In this document: one piece after another, positions 33,613-44,843 of the stretch | Numbering within the stretch: the stretch's first letter is position 1 | Layout: each line of letters starts with the position of its first letter | Origin: Petrosia ficiformis | Taxonomy: Eukaryota > Porifera > Demospongiae > Haplosclerida > Petrosiidae | NCBI GenBank assembly: GCA_947044365.1 | Contig: OX345638.1 | Coordinates: 6,457,201-6,521,200, forward strand | Length of the DNA: 64,000 nt | Reading direction: 5' to 3' | The notes under the pieces: model-generated | The model's input: the letters and a program-made list of their open reading frames with translations, nothing else | Databases searched by the model: none | What the model was told of the DNA's origin: nothing | Program-made: the position numbers and the translations under genes

Positions 33613-34066
33613 CTTCCATTCTAGTATCCTCAGGTCTGTTGCCACTGTTGTCTATAAAAGCATAATGTACATTGTAACACTAGTAATGTAGGGATGAGCC
33701 TAGCTAAGCATTCCCAACACCTGTATAAACACTTTACAAGAAGGAAGCCAGAGATAAGTGTATACAATCATCAAAATGTGTGTTATCAGAAATTCATTAG
33801 TAACAGAGTATTATTATATACATGTATGCAAGTAGTTTGCATTTTAATGTGTATAGAATAAGTTATCCAACACAACATGATATACTTTGAAACCATGCAT
33901 TTAAGATCTTAATTTTCATTTCTTTCTCCAGCAATGCCCGTAGTTCAAAAATTGTTTGGACGTGCATTGCAATAGGAAGGTCAGCAACTCCAGTGTCAGG
34001 ACTCAGGAAGTTGTGTTAAATGGTCACATTGAGGTCAGTGTATAACATATTGGTCTTGCTGTGTAA
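33613..34066 (-). pseudogene. Decayed copy of part of the RING gene
   Basis: About 33940-34066 resembles RING exon 2 (30939-31065): plus-strand GGTCAGCAACTCCAGTGTCA...GGAAGTTGTGTTAAATGGTC against GCCCACCACTCCACTGTCAG...GTTGTGTAATACAGC. It has lost several Cys codons and carries indels. A 39-nt exon-like piece with acceptor and donor (33651-33613, phase 1-1) follows. The first RING exon was not found. Confidence 0.6.
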
Positions 34067-34958
34067 AATAACAATACTGTTAATTATAATTTTGACCGTG
34101 GATGTGAAAATCGGTAAATAAGTATGTTGCCAAAGACTTTCATTTAAAGCTTGTTACTCAGCCATTCTGTACAGGAAATTAACTGAATTCGGCATCTGAG
34201 TTGCCGTTCCAGGATTGCAGATTTCGTTGGCTAACTTCACAAAATGTCTGAATAATGACCATTTAAATAATATGTTGTTTAACAAAATTGCCAATGAATG
34301 ATTTTTAACACCCACCATGATAATTGGTGAGCCCCACACTTATCAGGTAGCTGGAAAATTTGCACAGTATATAAAATTATATATACATGTATATACAATA
34401 TATATACATGTACATAGTGACTTACATAAACTTTGCTCTCACTATTACTGTTATGAGATTTAGCACTCAATCAACATCAATTGTACTTAAAATAGCTTAA
34501 ATATATATGTTATTGTTACGTATGTGTCTCACAGTGTTAATGAATGTGTTAGTATTCCTTCAAAATAAATGTTTCCAAAACACAATACAATAAAATGTCA
34601 GAATAATTACCTTAGTTCCACTGTCAGTATAGTTACATGTAGTAATTACTGTCTCACTTATGTGGTGTACTGTATGGTGATGTTTTATGTATATGAACCC
34701 GAGTTTTTGAAACATGGGCCAAATTGGTTCAACAATGGTTTAGTGTAGTGAGCCAATCAACAAAGATTTAGTGACAATATCATCATAATTAACTGGGCCA
34801 CCTGGCCCAGAGAGAACTGTGCAGTGCCAATAAGAAGCTGTTTGGGCCAATGGTGTGTCATATGAGTTTATCAAAGACTCTGTATTGTGAGCTACATGCT
34901 ATTAGCTACAGTGTATATGTACAATAATATTAAATGTTGTTATTGTTTGTATTTATAG

Positions 34959-35730
34959 ACACTTCAGATGTTAGTAGGTGCTCTATTTCAACGTCCTCCG
35001 TTAATATCAGCTGTTAAACGAGAATTGAGAGTGAGAACAGTTTATGAAAACAAGTTATTGGAATTTGATGAAAATAGAAACCTAGGTATGTTTGTTAAAG
35101 TGATCTCTTGCGTTATTACTTACTCAAGGGTGGACTAGCTGGAAATCCTGTAAATAGTATTTATATGGGGCAAGCCTGGTAAAAACAATCAAACCTTCGT
35201 TCTTTTGCTCAAAGCTTTGCTGCTACACCAACTTGTGTAATCTAAATGTGTGGTTAATAATTTGGGCATGTTCCAGTGCATTCATGTACATGTACATGTT
35301 GTATTCTAGGGGGCATGTTCATTAATGGGTACGGTATTTAAAAGAATTCATGCTCCAGTTACCAAGCAGGAAGAAGAAACCAGTTTGAGCAATAAATGAT
35401 ACTCATATATATGTAGCTGAATTCTTTTTTTTTTGTCTCAACATACATGTACATGTTGTAATTATCTTGTTTCATAATTTGATATTTGCTTCAGCCCTCG
35501 AAAAAATGTGACTGGGAAATAAAGCATATCTCTTCCTTTAAATACAGCTCGCCAGTAGACTTTGTTTTAATCATTTTATTTTCTGTCTTTTACATGTAGG
35601 TGTATTTTGGGTCAGTTGTGAGGCTGGAACATACATACGTACATTATGTGTACATGCTGGTCTATTACTTGGTGTGGGAGGTCATATGGCTGAACTAAGA
35701 AGAGTTAGATCTGGAATACAATCTGAAAAT
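34959..35730 (+). CDS. DKC1: Dyskerin TruB-domain exons (first two visible)
   Basis: 34959-35085 (acceptor ATTTATAG, donor CTAG/GTATGT) and 35600-35730 (acceptor ATGTAG, donor AAT/GTATGT). They encode the second half of the TruB pseudouridine synthase fold, with the RPPLISAVK and [10 protein letters not shown] motifs and [15 protein letters not shown]. Conservation with animal dyskerin is very high and there is no disabling change. Confidence 0.97.
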
Positions 35731-38700
35731 GTATGTACATACATGTGCATATATGTCTGTACATGCATACATATACATGTATATATTACATTTACATGTA
35801 CTTGTGTTGGTGTTTTGAGTATGGTGTGATAATGTACATGTATGTGTAGTACAATAGAGGACATAAAAATAACGTTTCGTAATAGTAGAACAATCATTTT
35901 ACTGTTTCATTTGTTGCTGATTACGGTTGCAATTGTTTTAAAAAACGATGCTAATCATTAGCATTAATAATTAACCTATAACTAAAAAGAGCGTTTTTTT
36001 TCCTAAAAATACGTAGTGGGCGGAGCGTTTAACATCTAATTCTTTTCAGCCCCATAATTCTCGTATTTATCATACTGAAGTTTCCAACTTACTTTGCTGG
36101 ACAGAAGAGTTGTTAACAAAGCCAATGATGTCAAACTTATGCTTTGTTATCACCAGGAAGAGTCCACGGCTACCATAGGCAATGCTCACCTCTGTACAAC
36201 CTTGTATAACTTATGCATTTTTATTTAGACAGAAGAGCTTTTAAGAAAGCCATAGATACCAAAATCATTCTCTGTTAACTGCAAGAAAGCAGCAAGGCGA
36301 GTGTTTGAAAGTACAAGTAGTCATCGCCGATGCCCATATTTGGCATTCATGTGATTTCTTGTTGAAATTAGAAGTGAACTGAGAAAATATTTGGGGACTA
36401 ATTTTGAGATATGTGGGTACAGACAAGACTTTTCCACCATTGTAGTGGGTCATCTTCAAAGTCCAACTTGGGCGAGCTGAGGTATGCATCAAGTTCACTA
36501 ACAATCTGCTGCTCTGGAGATATCACAGGCATGGCTGTCTCATCGACACTTTTGTCATGATCTTTGAAGAAGGATCCAAGGTTTTTTTTCTTGGCTGGTG
36601 GTGGACCATCCTGTATAAACTGAGTACTACTAGTAGTTGGAGGGCAATCAGAAGAACACTCATCAACTAATCTCTCTTTCAACAATCTATTGTCTTCCTG
36701 CTCCATATTTTTTGTCTTATAGCGAGGATATAGGAAACTAGCTGTGCTGAGGATATCCACTATTTCTAGGTCTGAGGAATACCGATTACCAAGATCGCTC
36801 TTTACACGCTGCTTGATATCTTTTGTAAGCTGGGTGTTTGTATTGAGTTCCATTAACAAATTGCCTTGGGTGATGAGATGAACCATTGCTGCAGATGCAG
36901 TAACATACTTCTGGATGTCTGTGAGAGAACAGAGAGGGGACAAGGCTGCATGAATTGATTGTAAGACATCGATATCCTGCCAGGTAGGCACTAAATGACT
37001 CGTCTTCTTGTCTGCATTAACCACCACACGAATAGCTTCTTGATCCAGTATTCATAGGATCATCTTAGCTAATGAACCCCACCTGGTTTGACAATCCTGT
37101 AAAGAATAATAGTTATAATAATAATAGATTACTGTATGCTGCAGGCAAACTTACACTAACTAAAACTTGCTGCTTGAGTTGAGCTTTTGTCAATTCTCTT
37201 CTCCGCTTCCAACTCATGGAGAAAGCACTCATCACCTTTTGACACACTCCAAAGGCACGACTGCACCTGATATCTTCAGAGAAAGCTTTCATTATCCTCA
37301 AGTGTAAATTGTGACCAAAACACGAAAGTCTCACTCAACCTAGTTGACGTGTAGCACTGATTACATTGCTGCCACTGTCAGTAGTTAAGCAAACTTGATT
37401 GGCTGCATCGAGGTCCCAAAAAGACAAGACAGCTTTCCATAGCTTCAGCTAAATTGGCACCTGTATGATCCTGTGGTATGAATTGGGTCTGCAAACATCT
37501 GCTCTGTAAATTCCATTCTTGGTCGACAAAGTGTACTGTATAACCTATATAAGGACACATCCCTGCTATACTTGACCACAAATCAGTAGTGGCAGAAAAG
37601 TACTTAACTGTTCCCAGTTCTTCCTTAACGCACTCCTTAACTGAAGTATATATCCAACAGTCACATGTTGAAGCCCTAGTTTGATAAGGCTAGCCTCTTC
37701 ATCGGTCACAGTAATGCTTTCCAATAAGGTATTGGTGAGATTAAGTTGGTGGTATGGCTATCTTTGAGAAATTAGATTGGCTGGGAATCTCATCTTCCAT
37801 CAAATGTTGTCAATATCTTTTGATAACCAGTTGTTTCTACTGTATGAATGGGAAGGTTGTATTTTGCGATGCAATAGGTCACAGAGTCTGTGAGGTCCTT
37901 TCATTTTTTTTTTCTTTTCCTCTCATACTTCTGTGTTTTCTCAAGAGATTCTATCAGTGTTGGTTGTGTATCAGTGGTACTAGTTCTCGATTGAGTAGTA
38001 CTTGGTCTTGGCCTCTCCTTTGTAGACATCGACTCCTTTGGCTCAGAGTATATCTTTAGGTGATTAGCTTTTAAATGCGCTAGTCAGTTGGAGGTGTTGC
38101 CACTCCTTGGATTTACTCTTAGACAATAACTACGACAGGTTACACTTTCGTCATCTATCAGTTTGCCATTTCTTTCTGACTGCTGACAACTTGCAGTTTC
38201 ACATGTTGTCGATATCGATATGGGCGTTGTCCACTAAGTAGCATTGTTCCTGTGTTCGATATTTTAGGTATTTCGGTATACGGTTTCAATGACAAATATT
38301 GCAAACGGTAACAAAGCAATACCAAATAGTAATATACCTCCCATCTCGAAAACATTCCTGTATCCATTCTATGATACATGTATGTGCAATTGAGTATGCA
38401 TTGTACAATATGTTACTATTTCATTCTCTTTTTGTAACTTTGGTTATTGCTCTGAAACTTCAAGCTCTGTGGTGGTTAAATGTAAATACATGTAATTATA
38501 AATTTATATAATTAGTCTTTATAATAAAATAACTTTTCTTCCTCTTTTTGTTTTGTTTTAAAGGATACTATACAATCTCAGCATTCCACAGACTAGTTTT
38601 ACCAACACACTGTATACATGTACTTCACCTTTTCTCCAGCTTTTAGCTTTCCATGTTTCTCCCTAACAAATGTTAGAAACATAGTCTTTATTATTCTAAT

Positions 38701-41700
38701 CGTCATAATGATATACATTAGTGCTGGGACGAAGGTAGAAAAACAACCTTCGAAGCTTTGTCAGCAAAAATGAACGAACCTTCGAGGGTTTGCACGTGTT
38801 ATTATCAATGTTGCTCTTACCTTGTTTGGCAATATAATGCCTCCAAAACTGAATTATTGCTTTATAGTAAGTACTAGTCTTGTTCCTGTCACTATTTCTA
38901 CTTGCATTTAGCGTCGCTTGAATGAAAATTTAGGCAGAAACAGCCAACAACTCAGCCTCAACTTTTCTTGGACACACCCACAATTTTAACCACATGTTGA
39001 GATTGCAAAAGTGCACATGTGCAAACATTGAAGTGGGCATGGCAGCGAAGTTTCGAAGGGAGAAATTTAGCTTCGAATGCGCAGTAAACGAACGAAGGTT
39101 CGAATATTCAAACCTTTTTCCCAGCCCTAATATACCTAATTATACATTTCTTTTCATTTTGTTTTCTTTATCTCAGGATGATTTGGTAACTATGCATGAT
39201 GTATTAGATGCACAATGGCAGCTTGATAATATGAAAGATGGTATGTATATATATCTATCATTATAGTATATGTCAATAAAAAGTCACCTTACGCAGGGGT
39301 GTGTAAATGATAAGCCAACTACCAGACATTTTGACCTATTTATACCACTTTTGTCCTGCTACCCATATATTTTGTATACAGTTTAGTTTCAATTTACCAG
39401 ACATTCACTAGATTTGTTGGACAATGTCTGTAATTCTACTGACAGTATAGTATAGTGTTGTTTTAATGACAATAATGACTACTTTTAATTATGGTATGAC
39501 TAGTGTCTCAATGCTTTACTATAAGGGATTTTAGTTAATCAAAACAAGTTTGGTGTTGAGTTGACAAGTATGGCTATTACTAAAACTACTGTTAATGTGG
39601 TATTGAAGTTATTGTAATTACTGTACTGTATTGTGACCTTTGTTGACATACATTTATCTATTTGTAATGTGTATTATGACTATCACTATAATTGTGAAAT
39701 AATTTTAAAAAGGGACTTTGTATCAATTTGATCAAACATATTCTTACCTTCAATTGCTCATCATTCCACCATTTTGTACATGTACATATTTCAATCCCCT
39801 GCTGTACAAAATGGTGGAATGATGAGCAACTAAAGATAAGCATTTGATGAAAATTATAAACAAATGCCCGGATACAATAAAATAGATCCAGACATTCAGT
39901 TCATGAATAATTATCTAGAGAATCGGGTATCCATTCCAGCCCTAGTTTAAATGTTATTTAATGTTATTATCACGTATAACACTGGTTGAATTATTCTTGA
40001 ATAAATTTAAAAATTTTAGTAATCAATTACTTAAAATATATGATATAGTACATGTACATGTATATAATTATGATTTTATGATCATTCTTTTAGAGACTTA
40101 TATGAGACGTGTTGTTAAACCATTAGAGGCATTACTAACTTCACATAAGAGAATAGTTATTAAAGATAGTGCTGTAAGTAATACTGTTACTATTAATAGT
40201 CTATAGTAATCTTGCTATTATTAGTAAATTGATACATGTATTACTAGTTGTAGTACATGTATGTGGTAATGTTACTATTAATAGTGTATGGTAATTTTGC
40301 TATTATTAGTAAATTGATATTAGTACATGTATGTGGTGATGTTACTATTAATAGTGTATGTTAATGTTACTATGGCTATTGTATAATGTTACTATTTATA
40401 GCCTTTTGTATTATATAATAGACTATAAATAGCAACATTATACAATAATAATTATGCTATAAATAGTAACATATACAATAGGCTATAAATAGTAACATTA
40501 TGCAATATGCTATAAATAGCAACGTTATACAATAGGCTATAAATAGTAACTTCATACATAGACTATAAATAGTAGCACTACACAATGGGCTATAAATCAG
40601 GGGTGGGAAAAATTAATTAACGTATAAGAATGCGAAGGTTCGAATATTCGAAGGTTTATAATTAGCCTTCGTCTCACCCCTGCTATGAATAGTAACATCA
40701 CACAATTTGTATAACATTACTATTTATAGCCTGTTAATATATTATATAATATTACTATTTATATAGTTACTATTTATGTTTTATTATCTGATGTTAGCTT
40801 GATGCACCTTCTAATTATACACACACATACATACATACATACATACATACATACATACATACATACATACATACATACATACATACATACATACATACAT
40901 ACATACATACATACATACATACATACATACACACACACCCACACATACGTGTATATGCATACATGTACATATGAAGGTAAATGCTGTTTGTTATGGTGCT
41001 AAGATTCTAATTCCTGGTGTTTTAAGATTTGATGAGGGTATTGATCCAGGAATGGATATTGTTATAATGACTGCAAAAGGAGAGGCAGTAGCTCTAGGTG
41101 AGAGAAAGATTTATATTTTCTAGACATGGTGAAAGGTTTCTCATTAAAGGTTGCTTAAAATATAATATTTTACTGTATACTGTGTGTGGTATCATTATTA
41201 TTTTCAATGCTGATCATATCGACAAATTTTAGTATAAGTGGAATCGATAATGGATATCAAATTTATTGATGCTCCTTTATTTTACTCCTTCACCTTCTTG
41301 TATCCTCCTACCCACTTCCTCCTTCTTCTCTACTTCTCCTCCTCCTCCTCCTCCTCCTCCTCCTCCTCCTCCTCTTCCTTCTCCTCCTCCTCTTTCTCTT
41401 CTCTTCAGCTATTGCTATCATGTCAACAGCTGAGATGGTAACTTGTGATCATGGATTCTGTGCTAAGATTAAAAGAGTTATTATGAGTAGAGATGTGTAT
41501 CCTCGTAAATGGGGTCTAGGTCCAAAGGTAATGAATGCAAAAATTAACCTAAATAGTTTTTTTTTAAGGAGGCAGTGTGGCATAGTGGTTAGAGCTTGAG
41601 CCTTCTGATCAAATGGTCTTTGACCTGTCCATGTTTATTTTTTATATTTATTCTTTATATTCTTCCTCCTCTCTTCTTTTGTCACTCTCCTTTTTTCATT

Positions 41701-44096
41701 TGCAGGCTCTTCGGAAAAAGCAATTAATAGTTGATGGTAAACTGGGAAAGTATGGTAAGATACTGGAGACCACACCCCTTGAAATACGAAAAGAATTTGG
41801 AAAGTAAGATGAGATATAATTATGTGTTAAAAAGGAGCCATTTTTAATAATCAATAATTTACGTCATAAAACAATGTTTACCATGAAAACAATTAATCAA
41901 TACATTTTCAATTAGACATTGAAATCACACTGTATGATAATATTTTCCAGTATTTTACCCGAATCACATGACCAGACGTTTTATTGCACAGAATATCACA
42001 TGACTGGACATCACTGGATACAGCATTGCCATTCATCTTTCAGACTTGTAGCAAAGCTGTATCCAACTCAATATTTCCTGGTATCTGTGTATATGTGGCC
42101 CAATTTGTGACAACCTCACTTGTAGTACTAAATAGATGCTTACCTTGCCTTTCAGTCATTTTGTTGTATCACATGTACGAGGAACATTAACTGGTTTCCC
42201 TGGATACCAAATTTCATTGGCTTCTTGTTCAAAATGGCCGAATAGTAAGTATTTAAAAATAAACATTATGTGACTCAAGTGTGGTTTTCACAAATTATTT
42301 CAGAGGTTTTTTTGAAGCATGATCCAAGTAGGTTCAATAACAGTTAAATACTGTAGCCACTGGAAAACCCCTTTAAAAAATTAACAAAGACTGTTAGGAC
42401 ACGTACAGTGCATGTGTGACACAACTACATGTAGCCAGCTAACAGATTTTAATTGTTTTTATAAGGCTTTAGAAAACCATGCAAAGTATAGAAACTTACA
42501 CCTCAATCACTGAATGTACATGTACATGTATCTGTCAAAAATAAAATAGTAGTTATAGTATATGACAATGATCACCAAAGACACAAATATTAGTTAATGT
42601 TATAATAATTATACTGCTATACTAAAACTTAGACTTGTAGTTATGCAGTGTGGGTCCAATGAACTCTTAATTAACTCCATTGCAACTCACTCATTGAGAC
42701 ACTTTCTGTTACTTGCACGTATTTGTATTGATATGTGAACACTATACTACAGATGTGAGAAGGATTCTCCAGAAATGCCTGTAAAGTCTCCTAAAGAGAC
42801 AGAAGTAGGTGTGGCCAAAAAAGAAAAAAAGGTGAAAAAGAAAATTCAAAGAGAACCAGAGACCTCTGGAGGATCAGAACAGGTATGAGGACAATTTCAT
42901 GTGACTAATAATATCAGTCATGTGACTTAAAATTTCAGTCATGTGACTGATACTAACAACCCTCTGTAAATGTTAGCTATTATGCTACAGGAAACGAAAC
43001 TTTGACATTAAGTTAGTATTCATTTTGTGTAGAAGGCTGGAAACGGCCTTCAAAGCTTCGTCAGCAAAAATGAATGAAGGTTCGCACATGTTTTTATCAA
43101 TGTTACTCTTACCTATAGAAGCCTCAAAACTGGATTATCACTTTATAACAAGTACTGGTGTTATTCCTGTCAGTGTTTCTATCTAGATTAGGCATCGCTG
43201 GACTGAGAAATAAGACAAAAGCAGCCAGCAACTGAGCCTCAAAGTTCCTAGAACAGGCCCAGATTTTTAATCACACGTTTAAATTATAGAAGTGCACATG
43301 TGCAAACATTAAAATGGGCAAGGCAGTGAAGCTTCGAAGGTAGAAATTTAGCTTCAAATATGCAGCAAACGAACAAAGGTTCGAACCTTTGAACTTTTTC
43401 CCAACCCTAATTTTATATAACAATCTAGTTAGCTTATATGAAATGGCAACTACATGTGTACAACTGTACATGTAACATCACCACGAGTGCATTCATTCAT
43501 ACATTGGATTCATTCATCATTATTTCTCTACAGGAAGAATTTACTGAAGAATCTAAAACGTACGTTAATAGAGTCACTGTATAGTGACTTCCTATTGACA
43601 TGTGAACACTATATTACAGATGTGAGGAGGGTTCTCCTGTAAAATCTCCTAAAGTTAAAGTTGATACAGAAGTAGATGTGGCCAAGAAAGAAAAAAAGCT
43701 GAAAAAGAAAACTAAAAGAGAACGAGAGACCTCTGGAGGATCAGAACAGGTATGGGGATATTGTCATGTGACTTATAGTATCAGTCATGTGACTGATACT
43801 AGCAAGGTAATTCCCTCTTTGTACAACAAGCCAAAAAACTTAATATGGAGTAATTTCTTGTATAACAATTTTTCAAAGCAAGTGTTTAAATAAGATCACT
43901 GGATTGTGATGAAGTACTGTTTTACAAATAGCGGGAATGTTAATTTAAATTTTTTCATTTGTTCATACATTGATTGCATTCATTCATTCATTCATTCATT
44001 CATTCATTCATTATTTCTCTACAGGAAGAATGTAGTGAAGAGTCTAAACAGCACAAAAAGAAGAAAAAGAAACACAAGAAAGATGATGATGATTAA
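34959..44096 (+). CDS. DKC1: Dyskerin (H/ACA RNP pseudouridine synthase), 11 exons, 5' part missing
   Basis: Exons 34959-35085, 35600-35730, 39177-39240, 40094-40173, 40977-41097, 41409-41527, 41706-41803, 42753-42882, 43534-43559, 43620-43749 and 44025-44096 (stop TAA) join in phase to 366 codons. Dyskerin is the catalytic subunit of nucleolar H/ACA RNPs, which pseudouridylate rRNA and snRNA and stabilise telomerase RNA. The sequence is unmistakable: [40 protein letters not shown], the PUA domain, and a Lys-rich tail ending [13 protein letters not shown]. Roughly the first 150 residues, including the family's catalytic Asp in the GTLDP motif, are not encoded in the preceding 3.3 kb. A transposon remnant sits antisense in the second intron. 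Whether this locus makes full-length protein is uncertain. Confidence 0.93.
36265..38160 (-). mobile_element. Decayed ZBED-type hAT transposon in dyskerin intron
   Basis: Antisense to dyskerin in the 3.4-kb second visible intron. Fragments in order on the minus strand: a BED finger near 38150-38050 (VTCRSYCL..., then LAHLKANH), a core near 37580-37390 ([33 protein letters not shown]), 37334-37113 ([20 protein letters not shown]), and 37027-36398 ([48 protein letters not shown]). The last piece stops before the usual dimerisation helices. Several frameshifts make it inactive. Termini were not identified. Confidence 0.8.
38719..39129. mobile_element. hAT-type MITE, AAGGTTCGAA family, copy 1
   Basis: Begins TAGTGCTGGGACGAAGGTAG and ends CCCAGCCCTA, with near-perfect 8-bp flanks ATATACAT (38711-38718) and ATATACCT (39130-39137). 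The interior is rich in CGAAGGTTCGAA motifs. It lies just upstream of the dyskerin exon at 39177. Confidence 0.85.
39177..40173 (+). CDS. DKC1: Dyskerin central exons
   Basis: 39177-39240 ([20 protein letters not shown], phase 0-1) and 40094-40173 ([20 protein letters not shown]..., phase 1-0). They form the link between the TruB and PUA domains. Both splice sites of each exon are canonical. Confidence 0.96.
39754..39829. repeat. Perfect 27-bp inverted repeat with 22-bp loop
   Basis: TTGCTCATCATTCCACCATT... at 39754-39780 is exactly inverted at 39803-39829. Sequence resembling the outer part of the ACCACACTTGTG foldback family follows, so this is probably a shortened member. It lies in a dyskerin intron. 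Confidence 0.85.
40384..40760. repeat. Minisatellite, about 26-bp unit CTATAAATAGTAACATTATA
   Basis: Around 8-10 degenerate copies of a unit containing GGCTATAAATAGTAACATTA, some inverted at the 3' end so that the array can fold back. It is interrupted by the 85-bp MITE at 40598-40682. The same array, expanded, is in the duplicated intron at 61965-62700. Confidence 0.9.
40598..40682. mobile_element. 85-bp hAT-type MITE, AAGGTTCGAA family, very short copy
   Basis: Ends CAGGGGTGGGA and CTCACCCCTG are inverted; 8-bp flanks CTATAAAT (40590-40597) and CTATGAAT (40683-40690). It contains GCGAAGGTTCGAATATTCGA. Confidence 0.88.
40823..40932. repeat. (CATA)n microsatellite
   Basis: About 25 CATA units immediately upstream of the dyskerin exon at 40977. 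The copy-2 locus has only a few irregular units at the same place (62790-62820). Confidence 0.97.
40977..41803 (+). CDS. DKC1: Dyskerin PUA domain exons
   Basis: 40977-41097 ([20 protein letters not shown]...), 41409-41527 ([20 protein letters not shown], then [13 protein letters not shown]) and 41706-41803 ([20 protein letters not shown]...). The PUA domain binds the H/ACA guide RNA. All splice phases close. The first of these exons follows directly on the (CATA)n array, with acceptor ATGAAG, and the second follows a CTC-rich polypyrimidine repeat that serves as its acceptor tract. Confidence 0.96.
41336..41375. repeat. (CTC)n trinucleotide repeat in the acceptor tract
   Basis: CTCCTCCTC... 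about 12 units, continued by irregular pyrimidines up to the acceptor CTTCAG at 41403-41408. It supplies the polypyrimidine tract of a dyskerin intron; copy 2 has an irregular version at 63155-63250. Confidence 0.9.
41571..41622 (+). repeat. tRNA-derived SINE head, truncated copy
   Basis: GTGTGGCATAGTGGTTAGAGCTTGAGCCTT carries a pol III A box (TGGCATAGTGG). The copy breaks off after CTTCTGATCAAATGG, before the B box. The full head is at 63412-63482. Confidence 0.75.
42130..42292. repeat. Foldback MITE fragment, ACCACACTTGTG family
   Basis: AGATGCTTACCTTGCCTTTC...GGATACCAAATTTCATTGGC...AAAATGGCCGAATAG...CAAGTGTGGTTTTCAC. The right arm is complete and the left arm decayed. Lies in a dyskerin intron. 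Confidence 0.6.
42753..44096 (+). CDS. DKC1: Dyskerin Lys-rich tail exons, internally duplicated
   Basis: 42753-42882 and 43620-43749 are both 130 nt, phase 2-0, and clearly copies of each other ([26 protein letters not shown] sequence, both ending ETSGGSEQ). 43534-43559 (EEFTEESK) and the last exon 44025-44096 (EECSEESKQ...) are likewise a pair, so a two-exon unit was duplicated. The tail is a nucleolar localisation type basic segment. Confidence 0.9.
43031..43409. mobile_element. Decayed MITE, AAGGTTCGAA family
   Basis: Same internal order as copies at 38719 and 60422 (CTTCAAAGCTTCGTCAGCAA..., GCAAACGAACAAAGGTTCGA, TTTTTCCCAACCCTA), but more diverged and with no clear target duplication. 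Confidence 0.75.
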
Positions 44097-44843
44097 AACT
44101 ATTATCTCTATACACTTTGTTATCATCTCCTAAAGACATTGTCTCTTCAATATTATTTTTTGTAGGAATTTTCGATTGTCTCTAATTTCAGTATATGCAA
44201 CGAATTGTGAATTTCCACAGGTTGGAGCTTCTGGTGTGAGAATAATTATAAGCGAGAGATGTTATTTGATTTGTTTCAAGCAGGACCTAGATGGCTGAAA
44301 AGCAAAAACTTTCCATCCACTGTGTGTATGTGTGCAGTCAGAATACAATACAGTGGAATGTCTTAGTCGCTTGTACATACCTACATAACTATCCAATCCC
44401 CCTCATTTTTGAACCAGGCAGAAGCTAGCAGGCCAATCTTTTATAATGCCATACAGTGGAATCGGGAGCCTATAATGACGTTGGCCAGATTTACGCTTTC
44501 TGGTCAAATGTCATTATGGGCTCCTAGTGAAATATATCTTGGTAGTCACTTGTATAGGGCACCTTGTATATACCTAAATAATGAATGGCATGTGTCACAG
44601 GAAATCCAATGCCCCTAATTTTTGATCAGGGCAGAATGAATCTGCTAGCAGGCCTATCTTTTACACTTTATTGTTATAAAAGTTTAAGAAAGAAATTGTC
44701 GTAATATATAAATAATAATTATCTAATTAACTGATGTAGAAACTTCGCAATAATGAGGTGTGCATACAATTATGAAGTGTATAATAATTATTACCCATGG
44801 TTATTAATGTATTTACATCTCTTCAGCACTTTCTTGTCATCTT
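44097..44843. other. 0.75-kb convergent 3' region of dyskerin and the ZU5 gene
   Basis: Holds two related segments, about 44340-44450 and 44520-44660 (CAGTGGAAT..TAGTCGCTTGTA, GCTAGCAGGCCAATCTTTTA and counterparts), around an imperfect inverted repeat (GGGAGCCTATAATGACGTTG / CAAATGTCATTATGGGCTCC). No coding sequence is seen. Probable 3' UTRs and transcript ends. Confidence 0.55.

Larger units (their letters stand above)
31660..34958. other. Intergenic or intronic stretch without a supported functional gene
   Basis: Contains a C-run (32949-32973), a tRNA-like A-box fragment (TGGCTCAGATGGTAAGAGCAG at 32460-32480) without a B box, and the two decayed exon copies described separately. I looked for the N-terminal dyskerin motifs on the plus strand and found none. 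Confidence 0.55.
39865..41615 (+). repeat. Segmental duplication, copy 1 (partner 60965-63450)
   Basis: Intron and exon sequence from about 39865 (CATTCAGTTCATGAATAATT...) through the PUA exons to the SINE head at 41571 recurs in the same order at 60965-63450. Copy 2 lacks the AAGGTTCGAA MITE present here at 40598 and gains a TTAA-flanked element. Confidence 0.9.

Noticed and set aside
40823..40932. CRISPR-like regular repeat array
   Set aside because: A plain tetranucleotide microsatellite without spacers, in a eukaryotic intron.
40799..41002. Open frame rich in HTYI repeats on the plus strand
   Set aside because: Translation of the (CATA)n array, overlapping the start of a real dyskerin exon in another phase context.
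41238..41441. Serine-rich open frame on the plus strand
   Set aside because: Produced by the (CTC)n pyrimidine tract in front of a dyskerin acceptor.
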